NCBI GenBank assembly: GCA_902728285.1 | Contig: CACVBU010000472.1 | Coordinates: 1-64,000, forward strand | Direction: 5' to 3' | Source of the DNA: Clytia hemisphaerica | Taxonomy: Eukaryota > Cnidaria > Hydrozoa > Leptothecata > Clytiidae | Length of the DNA: 64,000 nucleotides | In this document: positions 27,501 through 42,500 of the stretch, piece after piece | Layout: each line of letters opens with the position of its first letter | How positions within the stretch are numbered: position 1 is the first letter of the stretch | Made by a program: the position numbers and the translations under genes | The notes under the pieces: model-generated | The model's input: only the letters and a program-made list of their open reading frames with translations | Database searches by the model: none | Told to the model about the DNA's origin: nothing

Positions 27501-30500
27501 TTTAAAGTGGTATCAAAGATATTCGACGAAAAGTACACCTAGCGTTCTCCATGGTCCACCGTTCTCCTTACATTTACACCGCTATTGAGTAGTGCTACCA
27601 TTAGCAGGCCATATTAGGGTAGCGTCCGTTGGTGGCCAAAAAGGTCACTTTTTCTTGTGTGTTTTCCACTAAAAAGGCTGTTTTTACCAAAATTTCAGTA
27701 CTTTCAGGAGAGGAAGCGTCTGATAACCGGACGCTAAAAGGGCGTGAAAAACGGCCTGATTAGGGCTTTTACCCTTACATTTTCAAAAAACTCTGATCAA
27801 AGATTTTGCTTGGCCGGCATTGAGAAACTGCCTCCAAGGTCTATAGCTCAATTTAGCACACCAATATTTTGAAACATCTTAGTTTTAAAACTATTGCATT
27901 GTAACGTCTTCAAGATATACTGGGTAATGAGTAATGTAATTAACTTGAAATTTGGTACGTTTAAGGAGCACATCAAAACTTTGAAATATCCTAATTTTGA
28001 AACTATTGTATTTCACTATTGACGTTACAAGATATACATCAAACCTAACCGGACAAGTCCACCTCAATATCAACAGCTCCTAATATGAATTTTTTTTAAC
28101 AATCGCTCTATTTTGATTCTCTCACCCTATCTATAAGTTAACCTAGAAATCTAAGCTAGTTTGATTCAGTCACTAGGATAAATCTGATGGTAAGTTGTCA
28201 CTGAATAACTAAGGCAAACTTAAAATCCGTAAATATAAAAAATCTTTAAAGCCTCGAAAGCGCTATATTGCCATTAGCCGTGTGTTCTAGCCTTGTGAAT
28301 ACGGGCTTAGTTAACTAGGCTATCTATAAGTAATCCTTTAAGTATTTTTCAATCTTAATCTTTCAGCGTTTAGGATGTGATGGACTGATTGGGTCAGATA
28401 AGCAGTACGATAAATGTGGTATATGCGGTGGAAAAGATATTGATTATAATTGCGCGCAACAAGAATTCAACATAAAAGTCCAACTTACTAAGTGTAAGTA
28501 GTCTAGCTACCAAGCATAGTCCATGCATGTCTAGTGGGGGCCTTCCGAGGGTACAAGATACCGGAAACCAGTAATTTTCATTATAGAATACTGGGGTACC
28601 GGCCAAAAATTTCTTGATACCGGTCAAAAACGGTCGATAAGTACCGGAATACTGGAAATTCAGCTTTTCAATACTCGACTACCAGGCATCTTTCTGTCAA
28701 ATACCGTTCAATACCGGATTCTCGGAAGACCTCTGTTCTTTGACATGTTTTGGCCTAAATCTCCCCGTTTTTTCTCCTCGGCTTTGTTTTGCGATCGGAT
28801 TTTAGAAATACAACATTTTAGAAAGAAAAAAACTGACAGAAATTTGCTCTAAAGTGCTCAATCTTTTTGGAAAAAGGATATTGATGATTGCTTCCAAACT
28901 TTTTCATTCTTTCTTAGTATCACAACCTATATTGAAAGTTCCAGAGATTGCTTCTGAATTTGTCATTACCAAAACAACACCATCTGATGTCAAACTTGGT
29001 ACGTGTTTTTACTACTGTTTTATCTATTTGCTTATAGTTGATCATTTCTTAAAGTTCTTCCATGCTTTAAACAGTGCAAGAAAGGCCAAACACTGTCTGA
29101 ATTAGCATTGATTTTAGCCAAACGCTTCATTTAAAATACTAATGATTGGATAACAGTAAAGTGAGGAGGTTTGAGGTGATTTTGAGCAGTGCCGAAAGTG
29201 AACACTTTCTTACTTTTGGAGATGAACTGCCAAATCTTTGAAACTTAGAAGTCAAAATATGCCTTCCCTATTGGTTTACCAACCCTAAATAACCTGGAAT
29301 AACTAGGAAACATATCATGGTGGTGGAAATGTTAAATACCACCCCTTACGTATACCGTACTTCGTATACGACCCGTACGTAAATTAAACCAAGAAGGGGT
29401 CAAATCAGCTTGATTTACGAACTCCAGTAACAAATATTCTCCCATTTTTACTTCCCTTCAAAAAAGTCACTGTTACAAAATTACTGCATACTGAGATATC
29501 TTGATCTTTTTTTCTCTCCAACTAAGAATTCTTGGTAAGGATTAGCTTTTGAGTATAAATTTGCGCAAGTTGAAACTCGGCTTTTCAGTGAATTTATATC
29601 TTTAACCACTCAGCTTAGCACAAGAAACAAAGATCTCTTTCATTTGGCATTTCTTACTGTCAATCGGGTAGTAGTACACGCTAGATCTGTATCAATCCTT
29701 CTGGTCGGGCCGGTTATTAGAGCATTTGCTCGTGATGTCTTTTCATTGAAATGTACCAGTAAATTTCAAAAGCTTAAATTCAAATATGGTTAACTGAACA
29801 GAGAAACTAATAAGCACACATGATAACGGCTGCACATACTTCACTGACACGCACGTTAATTTGTACTAATATCAAAGAACTCGCATAATTGAAATGCACT
29901 CTCAAACACTTTACTGATGCACATAACCAAGCACTTATCCACCAACAATTAATTGTAAGTAACTATCTATTTATCGCACTTATAATATTAAATTTTTAGT
30001 TTACAATAATATCTAACCACTGACCTTTATATACCCTTTACTGCGCGGTTGGTTTTTGAAGGACTGGTAGTGAATTTACAAGGAAATGACGTCAAAATTC
30101 TTTGTCTATGAGAATGCCAATGCAACAAATTCAGACATTTTGACGTCATTTCTTCCTGGTAAACTCGAACCTAGTCTCTTCGTGCTTAATTTTAAGGATT
30201 AAAAATATGTGTATTCTGGTCTGACCTACCTTTGCCGTGTATTTTGGTTTAAGTCAAACAAAACTCAAGAGGTAAAATGCACGTTTTTTAAAAATAAAAA
30301 ATCAGAATAGTTTTTCTCCATTAAATCATACGATATTCTTTAACTTTTTCGGGATAGAATATTCTTACAGTAATACTTAAATTTGTAATACACACCTGAA
30401 ACATAAAATGGAATTTTTGTTTAAAAATGCTCTACCAATGACATCATTACGGTTCTATTGCCAATTTCTATAATTGTGATATTCTTAAGGGCTACTTAGA

Positions 30501-33500
30501 CTACACAATATATTGACGAACAATATTTGACAATATCGTTTTCGGACTGTAATGTACGAAGTAAATAACAGGTGCTCTCTTATAAAAAAGTATTTTCTTT
30601 CTGTAAACAATCCCCCTATAGTGTTGGAAAATTGCAAATCAAGCTGTCAATATAATTGCGGAAGCCTTTTCAATATATTGCCGGCACTCAGCAATATATC
30701 ATCAATATATTGCCTGACAATATATTGTTTAGTGTATGTAGCCCTTTAGCATATTCTTGATTTTTTGGTCAATTTCTTCATGGACATAAAGTATCTTATA
30801 AAAAACCGTGTAATTACTGATTATACTCAAAAAGAAAAGTAAAATGAAAGATTGTCACAACTATCACGATTATTATCGTAAATTACAAAATAAATTACAA
30901 TATTACAAAATTATTATTATTATATTACAAAATTACAAAATATTACAGTATATTACAAAATACATATAATTAATATAATACATCCCTCTTTTTTATCAAT
31001 ATTTAGCTATGAAGGACAATGTAAAGAGAGCTACGTATTACTACGGCCACTACCCACGTACAGGCTACGACTGGTATTATTTTACCATCAACAAGGCTAC
31101 ATTACGCTACGAGATCCCTTACAACCGCACTGAAAGGGTTTATATAGACAAAGCTAATGGCATGGACGCCGAAGTTCAGGTTAGTGAAATCGAGTTTTGA
31201 ACATTTATCCCCGTCGTTAGGCAATAAGCATCTGTCTATGTTAAGAAAATTCGAAGAGAAGTTATCAAGGAAGTTTAATGAAATATATCTTTAGTGAAAG
31301 GATGCAGATTGTTCATCAGCTCCACAAATTTATCTTAAACAATATCACAGGAAAAAGTCATCAGTTCCCACGGGGGAAAGTCAAATTAAAAGGGTGGGAA
31401 AGTACATGTTTCCCACGCGTGGGACCCTGCAATGTTTTACTCTGGTGGGAAGTGTCAAATACCACTCTATAAAATCCCACGTTGAAAAAACAAATTCCAG
31501 CGGTTTAAAACTAAATTAACATGCAAGAGGTGGTTGCTCTCGACATTGTGCTGAGAATAGTGAAAATGAAAAGCACACGCCTAAATTTGAACTTCACACC
31601 CAGCTATTGCCAATTATTTGATAAATTGTTAAATGTATTCGATCATTCGTGAGCATTGGCTCGATAGATCCCATTCGTTCTGTCATGTACTTGCGCTACT
31701 TTGAGAATCCCGGCACTTTGTCACAACAGCGGAACAACGACCTGATACCGATTGAACGGCCGCATGGCGGATGACGATTCCACTGAGCCCTTGCGACGCA
31801 AGTCCATTGCGAACGAACGAGGCCGCCCTTGCGGGACGCCTCACCTTTAGCTTTGTGTTACACACTGATCGAATACACTCTTATAATGTTAATGATTTGC
31901 ATACAATCTGAACAGTTTTGACCCAATTTTCACTTGTGTTTTTTTTTACGCATGCGTAGTACAAGTATGGGTATTTAATTGTACTTTCCCACCCTATATA
32001 TTGTACTTTCCCACCCTATTAATTTGACTTTCCCACCCTATTAATTTGACTTTCACACCCTATTAATTCGACTTTCCCACCCGTGGGAACTAATGATTTT
32101 TTCCTTTGTCTGTCTTGACCTTCTGCGTTTTTAGTTTTGTAGTGTAAGTTTTCGTCGACTATATAGTTGCTAAGTGTTTATTTGAAATTCACACCTAAGA
32201 TATATCAAAAAGACTCTAAAGGGGTTTCCGCAGTGCGATATTAGTAATACCGATGTATCGATGTATCAAAATATTTTAGATAAAGTCCAGGGTGTGAAAT
32301 CGGAAATCCTAAAGATTCAAATTTGTACCCGAATTTTATTGCAGGGAAATTCCAATGGGGGAAATTCCACTTTGCAGCTTGAGAAAAATTACGCGGAAGA
32401 AATAATTTTTAAAATTTCCAGCGCTGGAAATGGGGTTTTCCCACCCGTAGGATCTGATGACTGTGTATTCTTCTCAATTTCATTGTTTTTGGTGTTTTTC
32501 TCTTTTGTAATTATCGGGCCAATCCAATTCTTTTGACAAAATGTTTTTTGATGACGTCACTATCATGCCCAAGGTGAGCAAAAACCGAAAATTTCCTTTG
32601 TTCTTATAGATAGCTATTGTAATCTAACGAAGGCTTTAGAAAAAAGTTCCCTGAGTCTAATATGCTTATTATATCCTAAACATTCAATAAATTACGGTTT
32701 AAACGATATATTTGACATAAAAAATAAATTTGTATTTTCGATAGTTCTGCCGCCTTTTTTAAAGAAGGTTGAGATCTAGGGACCAAGGCCAGCAAATCCT
32801 TTGACACCGACACATAGTTCTGACATACAAAGTTACAATGTTTTCTCCTGTCGCCATCAAAAGCAGTTATACAAAATAATATACAAAAATTATTTTTCTG
32901 TTCCTCTTCCTTCTTTCTGACCAATGTGAGAAAACTTAAAAATTAAAATGATGAGTAAGCAAACGATATCACTCTTATTTAAAAACAAAACCTTTAAAAT
33001 AAAATTAAAAATGCATTTTACATGTTGGCCGTTGAACTAGTTTAATAATTTAGGCATAAGTATTAATACCAATATACTTTATGAGGCATCTTGGTAGCTT
33101 TTCTCTTAAATGTTGCTCATGGAAAGATTTCAAACAAACCATTCTCGCTTGGTTCTTCAGGCTGATGTTATGTTGACCTTTCAGCTTCTTGAAGTTCAAT
33201 GTTGTTACGTAAGTGTTATCAAACTGCCACTTATTGGAAACGGTCATCAATTCATTCATTGTCCAGTTAAAACAAATTATACGTGAAGTTAAATTTATGC
33301 GTTCAATCACCTTTTTCCCGGATACTACCTCGTACATATCCCCTGATGAATACACATAAAGAAACTTCTTCACAAAATTAGAAATGACCTGGAATTCTTC
33401 ATTGTTGTTTGGTATACCTTCTATCGGGTAGTGATTAACGAGTTGAAGGCCCTCTTGAGTGAATTCTAGCAATCGAGCTTCATCATTTGTCGACACTGCA

Positions 33501-36500
33501 AGAAAAATTGAGCCTTGAAGATGTGTAAAATATTGATACGATTTTTCACTATTTTTGTCTTCGATTTGATGTTTTGATACAAACTCTCCTGAGAAGTCAA
33601 AACAATATAGAAATTCTGTCCGTGGAAATCTAAAACTCGGTGAAATCCCCTCAAGTACAAAAATTTGTTCCGTTTTAAAGTTCAGGAAAATGTTCTTTTT
33701 GGTGTCGTCTACATTTCCACTAAATGGACGAGGAAAACACTGTTCGTAAATAGCATCTATCCGGATTCTATTGTAATGAGTCATTTTCTCCTCGTCAAAT
33801 TTAATGAAATCCAAAATAATGTCTTGTCCCACACTCAAGCTGTGCATCGATATAAGAAAAGAACCATGATCAGTTTTATGAATTTGTAAAGTTTCAAAAA
33901 TAGGGTAACTCGGGAATGATAAGTCGATTTTATCTCTTTCGCTTTCAGTTTGAATCGCACTGATTTTGATAGTCTCGGCGCTCCTAAAGAAACCTCGAAA
34001 ATCTTTCTTTAACCAACCAGTATAAACAGTTATAATTTTTTCACCCAGTTCAGTCATAGGGTGATATATGTTGAACCATCGTGTTGTTAAGGGATCATAT
34101 GTGATAGTATGCTGATTAACCCGTTCAGTGATAAGGTCTATATCTAAACTCCGTATAGGTGTCTTTCCGCCAAAATACCGATACTTTGAACGGAATATTT
34201 CGTAAATGATATGACAATGCTTTACATTTTGGTGGTCCAGCCATAATCGTATAATATTTTCCAGTATAGTCAAACCTGTGATTTCTCCAGTTATTCGGTT
34301 CCATATCTTTGTCGTAGTGTGGAAGTTGCTCATCACAACTAATCACTTCTGGAGGAAGAAAGTTACCTCGTTTCTGGCTTAACATAGCGGTCTACTCTTT
34401 GGACTGTCTCGTCTGATTCTTTTGGTATCTTTTTTGACACTGCAGACTTTATAATAAATACTAAGGAAATTTGGTCGAATATTGTGAAAAAAATGAAGAA
34501 GCATATCGTTAGAGATTCGTTCTTTTCTTCAATCGTTCTTTGAATGGATGCTGTTTACTTTTTAATTTAATCCTGAATCACAAGAATAACCTAGTCCAGC
34601 CTATTTTTCCAAAGTATAAATTATTACTTGGCAGACGCCGTTGAAAATCTTCAAACTTTCCGAGACCAAGCCTGACGTGATTGACATTATTCGGATTCAA
34701 CATTGAATGAAATGAATTAATCGTGGTTTGTTATATGTTTTGTTACCTAAATATACCTATTTATCGACCGCCGGAGGCGGTTTCTTTCATAGTGATACAC
34801 TAATCTCGTTTTGTCTTGGCTCATTACTTTGTCTACCATTTACTTTCGGGTTTTTTAACTAGATTACCCAGGTGTTTCTCTTTTTTTTTGCCTGAATGTC
34901 CTTTATTCGGAATTGAATAATCGAGACATGAAAAATGACTATATTGTAATCTGTTTTCAATGAATAATCTAAAATGTACTGGAGATGACATGTAGGCGTT
35001 AATAATGTCTGATAATGAGGGCGCGCTCTTTCGCGAGCGTGATGCGTGATGGAAGGCGGTCGTTTCAGTGTGGTTTACATCCACACTGTGACCTAGTTAT
35101 TAATTTCGCTTAGCGAAAGTATTACTATAGCCTTTCTGCGGTGTCCTCGGAAAAAAAATTAGAAAACGAAAGTGCTTGATACGGTGGACCAACTCACTAA
35201 ATTTAATTTACAAATTACACGCTCGTATAACCACGGACGATTTTCGCGGGTTTTCTTTGGATTACGTCATATATCCTTGTGTCTTTAGCTCCACAGTTTT
35301 GATTTTTTCTTTATTTTCTTATAAGCATATACTTTATAAGAATCAAATCAATACCTTTCGGTAATTAGTTCTTACAAAGTAAACAAGGGATGGCACACAA
35401 TATGAGCTTACTTATTTTTCTTATAAGCATATACTTTATAAGAATCAAATCAATAACTCTTGATAGACGGTGATATACCTTTCGGTAATTAGTTCTTACA
35501 AAGTAAACAAAGTATGACGCACAATATGAGCATATTTATTTATCTTATAAGCATATACCTTATAAGAATCAAATCAATAACTCTTGATAGACGGTGATAT
35601 ATCTTTCGGTAATTAGTTCTTACAAAGTAAACAAGGGATGGCGCACAATATGGCCTTATTTATTTTTCTTATAAGCATTTACTTTATAAGAATCAAATCA
35701 ATAACTCTTGATAGACGGTGATATAGCTTTCGGTAATTAGTTGTTCCAAAGTAAACAAGGAACGGCGCACAATATGAGCATATTTATTTTTCTTATAAGC
35801 ATTTACTTTATAAGAATCAAATCAATAACTCTTGATAGACGGTGATATAGCTTTCGGTAATTAGTTGTTCCAAAGTAAACAAGGAACGGCGCACAATATG
35901 AGCTCATTTATTTTTCTTATAAGCATTTACTTTATAAGAATCAAATCAATAACTCTTGATAGACGGTAATATACCTTTCGGTAATTAGTTGTTCCAAAAT
36001 AAACAAGGAACGGCGCACAATATGAGCTCATTTATTTTTCTTATAAGCATATACTTTATAATTTATTTTTCTTATAAGCATTTACTTTATAAGAATCAAA
36101 TCAATAACTCTTGATCGACGGTAATATACCTTTCGGTAATTAGCTCTTACAAAATAAACAAGAGATGGCGCACAATATGAGCATATTCATTTTTCTTATA
36201 TAAGCATTTGCTTTATAAGAATCAAATAAATAACTTTTGATAGACGGTGATATTACCTTTGTTTATTAGTTCTTAAAAATTAAACAACAGTTGTTCTTAA
36301 ATTGGGTTGGTCTCTTTTTTTAGCGATTTTAAGCCTCATTGTTCTTGTAAAATTGTTTCATCAAGGCTCGATGTAAAGTAGATTTCAAATTGGCTTCAAT
36401 CTCTACTTCTTGTTTTTCCTATGTAGTTTAAATTCTAGGCGAAATTTTCGACTTTAAGTCGTCTTGTTAGTATTATTAGTATTTCACGTATTTTATAATA

Positions 36501-39500
36501 TGTTGAGTGACAAATATACTCAACCTAATCGTAACTGCAAATTAGAACGAGCACTGTTCTTTTTTCATTTACCAGTTGCCTTAAAGGTTTTCTTTTTACA
36601 TGAGTGCTCCCGTTTCTATCAGACACATGTTTCACATCAGGACAGTGTCTGCCTATTTTTATATTGTGCTGATGTAAGGAAAAAATGTTTTTCTTTTTCT
36701 CTTTCTGACCAATCTTGCTCCACATCCGTGTCAATCCAATGCGAAAAAGCTTGTGAAATAAAATTGATGAGTAAGCAAACGATATCAATCTTATTTAAAA
36801 ACAAAAATCTTAAGGAAGCATTAAATTAACTAATGTAATATTTCTTGTTTAATTTTTTCTTGAAAGAAAAGATGATTAGACCTAAGAATCACTAAGTTAC
36901 TCCAAAAGACACTTTGGCTGTTTTGAATATAAAAATTCATCAGCTTTTATCCATCGAGAGTAATCCCGGAGGCGCCATATGAAAGTATTTTAATTTGTGT
37001 AGGAAAATCGACCTGAAGTCCTATACACCAAGATACTCCAAAAGACATTTTGGCAGTTTTGAATATAAAAATTCATCACTGAAATTGCTCAAACAGGAAA
37101 GTCTTGCTTGATGTTTCAAGCTTACATCAATCGATTCGGTTTTTACAAAATATGACAGAGTTTTTGTGTGAGTGCTAAAGTTTTGATGAGAGTCAAAATT
37201 GTAGATTGAAGTGTACATAATCTCTCCCAAACTCCAGTTAAAATTATAACTCGACATTTCTTTTTCAATTTTCAATGGTTTAATAATCTGTTTTCCAGAA
37301 CTTACATCGAATACGTAGATTTGACTTGATACTCGTGGAGTAATTGTATTGATCTCATAAAATGTTTTAATCCACACCTGAAGAATGTCTCGTTGAAAAT
37401 ACTTAGCAACTCGAAAATCAGTGTAATATTTGTGATAAGTGCTTGGTAATACTATAGACAGCGGAAACTCTTTGATGAACGTCACACCATCAACAGTAGC
37501 TCTTAATAATCTAACCGTAAGCTTAGCGGTGACTGTAATAAAAAATTCGCCACGTAGCTGTGCGAAAAACTGACTGTCACTTTCGTCTGGTAATCTTTGT
37601 GCGAATTCCAGTTGCCCTTGGAAATTAAAGCAGTATGTTTGACCTCTCATAGCCTTATCCTTATTGGAAATTAATACATATCCAGCTTTAAAATTGAAGA
37701 ATATGAAATAATCCTTTTCAAATAATCTTCCGTGAAAAAAACGTTCCGTTAAGTAATGATTCAAAACAATACATTTGTGGTACGAGACAGACTCCTGACC
37801 ATATTCTAGTAAATCAATTTGAATCCGTCTGTAGTCTTCAGGTGGCCCATTATTATGGCGAGTCATTAATACGAGGTAACGCTGTCCATAATCCGAATCT
37901 GTCTTTATGTCAACATGAATTACCTTTGGTTCATGATCAAATTCAATGACTAAATGGTTGTTATTATCGATTGGTTCGTCCATTTTGATTTTGGACCTGA
38001 ATTCTATTCGATCTAAACCTGACGTATGCTGTACCGATGGTATACAAGCAGAGTTAATAATTATTCTGTATTTGTCTGGATTTGGTATATTTTCGGACGT
38101 AATGTAAAACCAACGTGTAAAATACGGGTCATAAAGTATCTCTGAAAAATCTATTGGAGCATGACCTCTCCCAAGCATAACAAAATGTTTCTGTACTGTT
38201 TCGTCTTCATGGTTGTATGATAGGAACACAATCTTCGCTGTTAAGTAATGCCGTTTTGAGATTGGTCCATCTGCTATTGAGTAATATTTCCCTGATTTGT
38301 CAAAACCATGGTATTTCCACCTATGAGGGTATATGTCCCATCCATCAACCTCTGCCAGTTCGCATTTTTCCAGTGTTGTAGGTAGAAATGTTTGTCGCTG
38401 CATATTTAGTCGAAGTATATTGTTTTGTAGCTTATTTTACTCACTTTGAGGCTGGCATTGTTCACATTAAGTTGCTGAGATTCAAATAACTGTTTATAGA
38501 TTCAATTTCCAAGCTCAAATCAATAATTCCGGCAGAACTTTGGTTTTGTTTTCCCTTTAGTAAAGCCATCTTCTCATTTTGTGTTACTATCTGCCACAAA
38601 CTTCATAAAATTAAATCTTTCATGTGTTTGAATTTGTAAATTTAAAATATTAATCCGGTATTAATTTTTTGAATTGCGATTCCAATGCTTGCTGAATTAA
38701 TATTCATTGAATTTTTGATTTCGACCTAGATTTGTTCAGTACTCTAATACTATGCTCAGATCCAATTTAATGCTATCAGTTCGTTGGAAAGATCATTTTA
38801 CTAGCAACGAGTTAAACGAATAATTTAAAAATTTGAAATTACAAAATTACCGGCTAAAACATCATTAGATGAAGATTTAAACAAAACAACCTAGATTGTA
38901 AGACTAAAAGGGCCAAAGATCTAAAAACTATAAGTTCAAGATTATAAATATACATTGTGAGGCTAAAAATCATTAGTTCAAGATTTTGAATATGACAGCC
39001 TATACATTGTGAGGCTAAAACGGCCAAAAATCTAAAAATCATTACTTCAGGATTTTGAATATGATAGCCTGATAGCGTAGGATACATTAGAGAGATATGT
39101 ATCAGAGATATTCTACGGCTACAGTTGTGGGGCTGCTCATGCGGGTCGTCACCAAAGGCGACATGTCGTTATCTACTTTGCTCTGTATGGGAAAAATACC
39201 AAACACCAAAACACCGTATAAGCAAAGTCGACATAATGCCATACGTCAAATATCGAACTTGCTTTCACCCGCCATACATTGTGAGGCTAAAAAACTGTGA
39301 CGTAACGTTCCAAAATCCACCTACCTTACGTGGCCGAGCGTCCGCGTCCATGTAAAAAGCCCCTAAAAAGAACAAATATGCTCACATGTGAAACTTTATT
39401 TCAAAGATGTACATTCTGTTCAATTCTTTTCTTTACATTATAACAATTAACAAAACATATATATTACTTGAAATTAAAATAAATACATTTTTACCATTAG

Positions 39501-42500
39501 GGCTATACTACACTTGCATTGATGTAGAATTGTATAATTGAATTTCTTTCATCTACCGTGCTAGTCTGTGTCGTTGACCTCTACAAAACTGCATGTAGTA
39601 TGGTCTATAAGGCGCACGAATCTGTTAGTGGATTCCAACAGCCTACACCGTGCGGGTTGTGGAATATGCAAACTGATATACTCGCAGCTCATCCATACCT
39701 ATTATTCAACTGAAAAAATGGATTGATGTTTATTACTCTGCGTTTCAGTACATCTATAAGTCTCAGCGAGTCGAGTCTTCTCGAAAGACAATGTTGTTTT
39801 ATAAGTTGTATCGCATACTCTTCTTCCATGAATTGGAGTAGATTTGAATAGGAGTACAAACTCGCCAATGTTAGCTGAGCTAAAATCGACTTTTGAGAAC
39901 GCTTTTTCCATCTTTTTTGAGGTCACTAATTCACCCGTTCCAATATTGATAATGAAGAGATCAGTGCTCGAAACAACATGAGATTTTACTGGATCATCAT
40001 AATAATCTTCCCGATTGTATCCAGGAGTCTTTTTCAGTGTTTTGATAATTAGACTAACACATTCTTGATTCTCGAATTTCCTCAATAGTTGGAATTCAGC
40101 TTGGAAGCTGTCGGGTAGAGGATTGTTTATGGGTAATCGGAATTCTCTTATGAATTCTAACCCTTTCGGAGTAACTGTCAACACCTTAGCAACCATATCC
40201 TCCGATACAGCAAGGAAAGTTGATCCACAAATTTGTGTCAAATATCGATACGATTTACTACTGTTTTCGTCCGTCACATTGTACGTAAACATCAGATTCC
40301 CAGAGAAATCAAAGCAACTCAATCCAACTTTTCCATTAGGATAATATTCTCCTCTTTCTCCATCAGACACCAAATACATACTTTCTGATTGGGTATCAAG
40401 AAAAATATCCAGGCTGACACTCAAATACCAATGGCGGCCAAACGATTTGAACGTTCTCATTTTCCGGCATTCACTTCGTTTCAACAAAACGCGTTTGAAA
40501 AGATTCATCCCTTTATCGCTATAAACCGTCATCAAATCTAACATTAAATGCGCGGTACTTAGCCTATGAATCAAGTAAAGAATACTTCCTTTTTCCTCAT
40601 TCTGTTTTTCTAGTTTTGAGTAAATAAGAACCGATGAATTTGGAAAAGTTAGCTGTATAGTGTCTTTGTCGCTCTCAGCTACGTCCATGTCTACAGTGGA
40701 AATAATGTCACCACCATCACCACCATTGGTATCAACACTCTGTAAAAAGCTGGATAAGTTTCCACAGTTGATGGTAACGGTTGCCTCATCTTCAAAACTC
40801 ACTGGTGGATATATAATGTGAAACCAATGAGTTGTTAACGGGTCATATATAATGTTATCTGTTGTGTCAATACGTGTAGTTTTGGTCTTCAAAATGATTG
40901 ACTGTCTTTTGATTTTCCCAACATCGACATCGTGAGATAAAACAAAAACTGGATTTTTCTTGTTGTCTGACCACTCAAATATGGTGTAATATTTCCCAGT
41001 GTAGTCAAAGCCATGGTATTTCCATTTGTTGGAGCTGCGAGTTGAAACATAATCGTCTTCTTTCAAAACATAGTTTTCTGTATCATTTTGAAGGGAAGAT
41101 TGTGACGTTTGTTCTTTTGCTGCCATCTTGTTTGTTTTGCAAGATATTCTTGTTGTCTGCTTACTACCCTACTACTTTTTTACTTAAAGTATACAAAACA
41201 TAAGATAACTTTTTTTGATTACGCAGCAGAAGCTTCCTATAGAAGGAAGTATGACCATTGAAATCTTAAATCTATACATGCTTCATTTAATTGTTTTAAT
41301 AGTTAAAGTATACAAAACAAGAATAATTTAATAATGATTGCGCAGTACTATAGAAGGAAGTATAACCATTGAAACCTTAAATGTATACATGCTAAATAGC
41401 AACGGCTATAAGCATATCAAGAGTCAGATTTTGGAAAATCTTAAAATCATTGTCAAAGCATATGATGATTAGCTTTAGTTCATAAAATTTCAAGATATTA
41501 AACTTCCCAAAATGCAATTTACCTCATTATGTAAACATAACCTAGACATATTTTAGGCTCAAGTCAAGTTTCAAATCATAATGATACTCACAAAATTCAA
41601 CCTGTACTAAAAAAAATGGTTTTCCTCTAAAAATTATTTGTCCATTTAAACCATTTATGTACAGGACTGAATGCTTTTTCTTGCTTTCATACAAATTCAA
41701 AAAACCATACCTTAATAATTAATACCATTCGTATTGCACCATGGTAACTATTCCCATAAGGGTGAATAGTATTTAAATACCCAAATCTGACATTATAAAT
41801 ATAAATGCAATGGTCAGCTGTTTTTTGCTTGTTTACAATTTTAGTTTTGATCACCTTATCGGCCCTTTTTAAGCCGGCCCTTATTACGCCACAGCCTAAT
41901 TTTGGGCTTACTCAAATTAGGGCCGTTAATAACACCAAAATTTGTAGCTACTTATGCTTTAAATTAGTAAATAATGGCTAAAATTTACATTAAAATGTCA
42001 TTTTTCAGTAGTAAACTGATGAAAATTCCATCGAAAATCACTGATTTTTAAATTTATTAAATATTTAACTGAAGTTTTAAATATTGAGTAAAACAATGGA
42101 GAATTTTCGTCTTCGAATCATACCTAAAATCCTTTAAATTGAGAAATAATGATAAAAGATTAACGCCGCTTTTAGGTTAAAATTGCAAAATCTAGACCCT
42201 TTTTACGCCGGCCCTTTTAACGCCGGCCCTTATGACGCCACGAGCCAAAAAAAAAACGCCAATAAGGGCCGGCGTAAAAAGGGCCGATAAGGTATATAAT
42301 CATTCCTAAATTAAATAAAAATATAATGAAAGGTTTTATTTTTTACATAGGATTCCCGTTTCATATATCAGACACATATTTCATATCAGGACAGTGTCTG
42401 CATATTGTTGTATTATGCTGATATAAGCAAAAAAAAGATTTTCTTTTCCTCTTTTTGACCAATCTTGCTCCACATCCGTGTCAGTTCAATGTGAAAAAGC

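Noticed and set aside
33050-34336. Starting family member 1 at the long frame's first codon (34336)
   Set aside because: That codon is GTG, and the peptide before the shift point does not match the paralogues, whereas the ATG at 34385 in the other frame does.
36600-36826. Shared 3' element as a spliced-leader RNA or snoRNA gene
   Set aside because: It has a U-rich AATTTT site and hairpins, but no convincing leader-donor junction, and the C/D-like boxes are in the wrong order. Left as an unclassified repeat.
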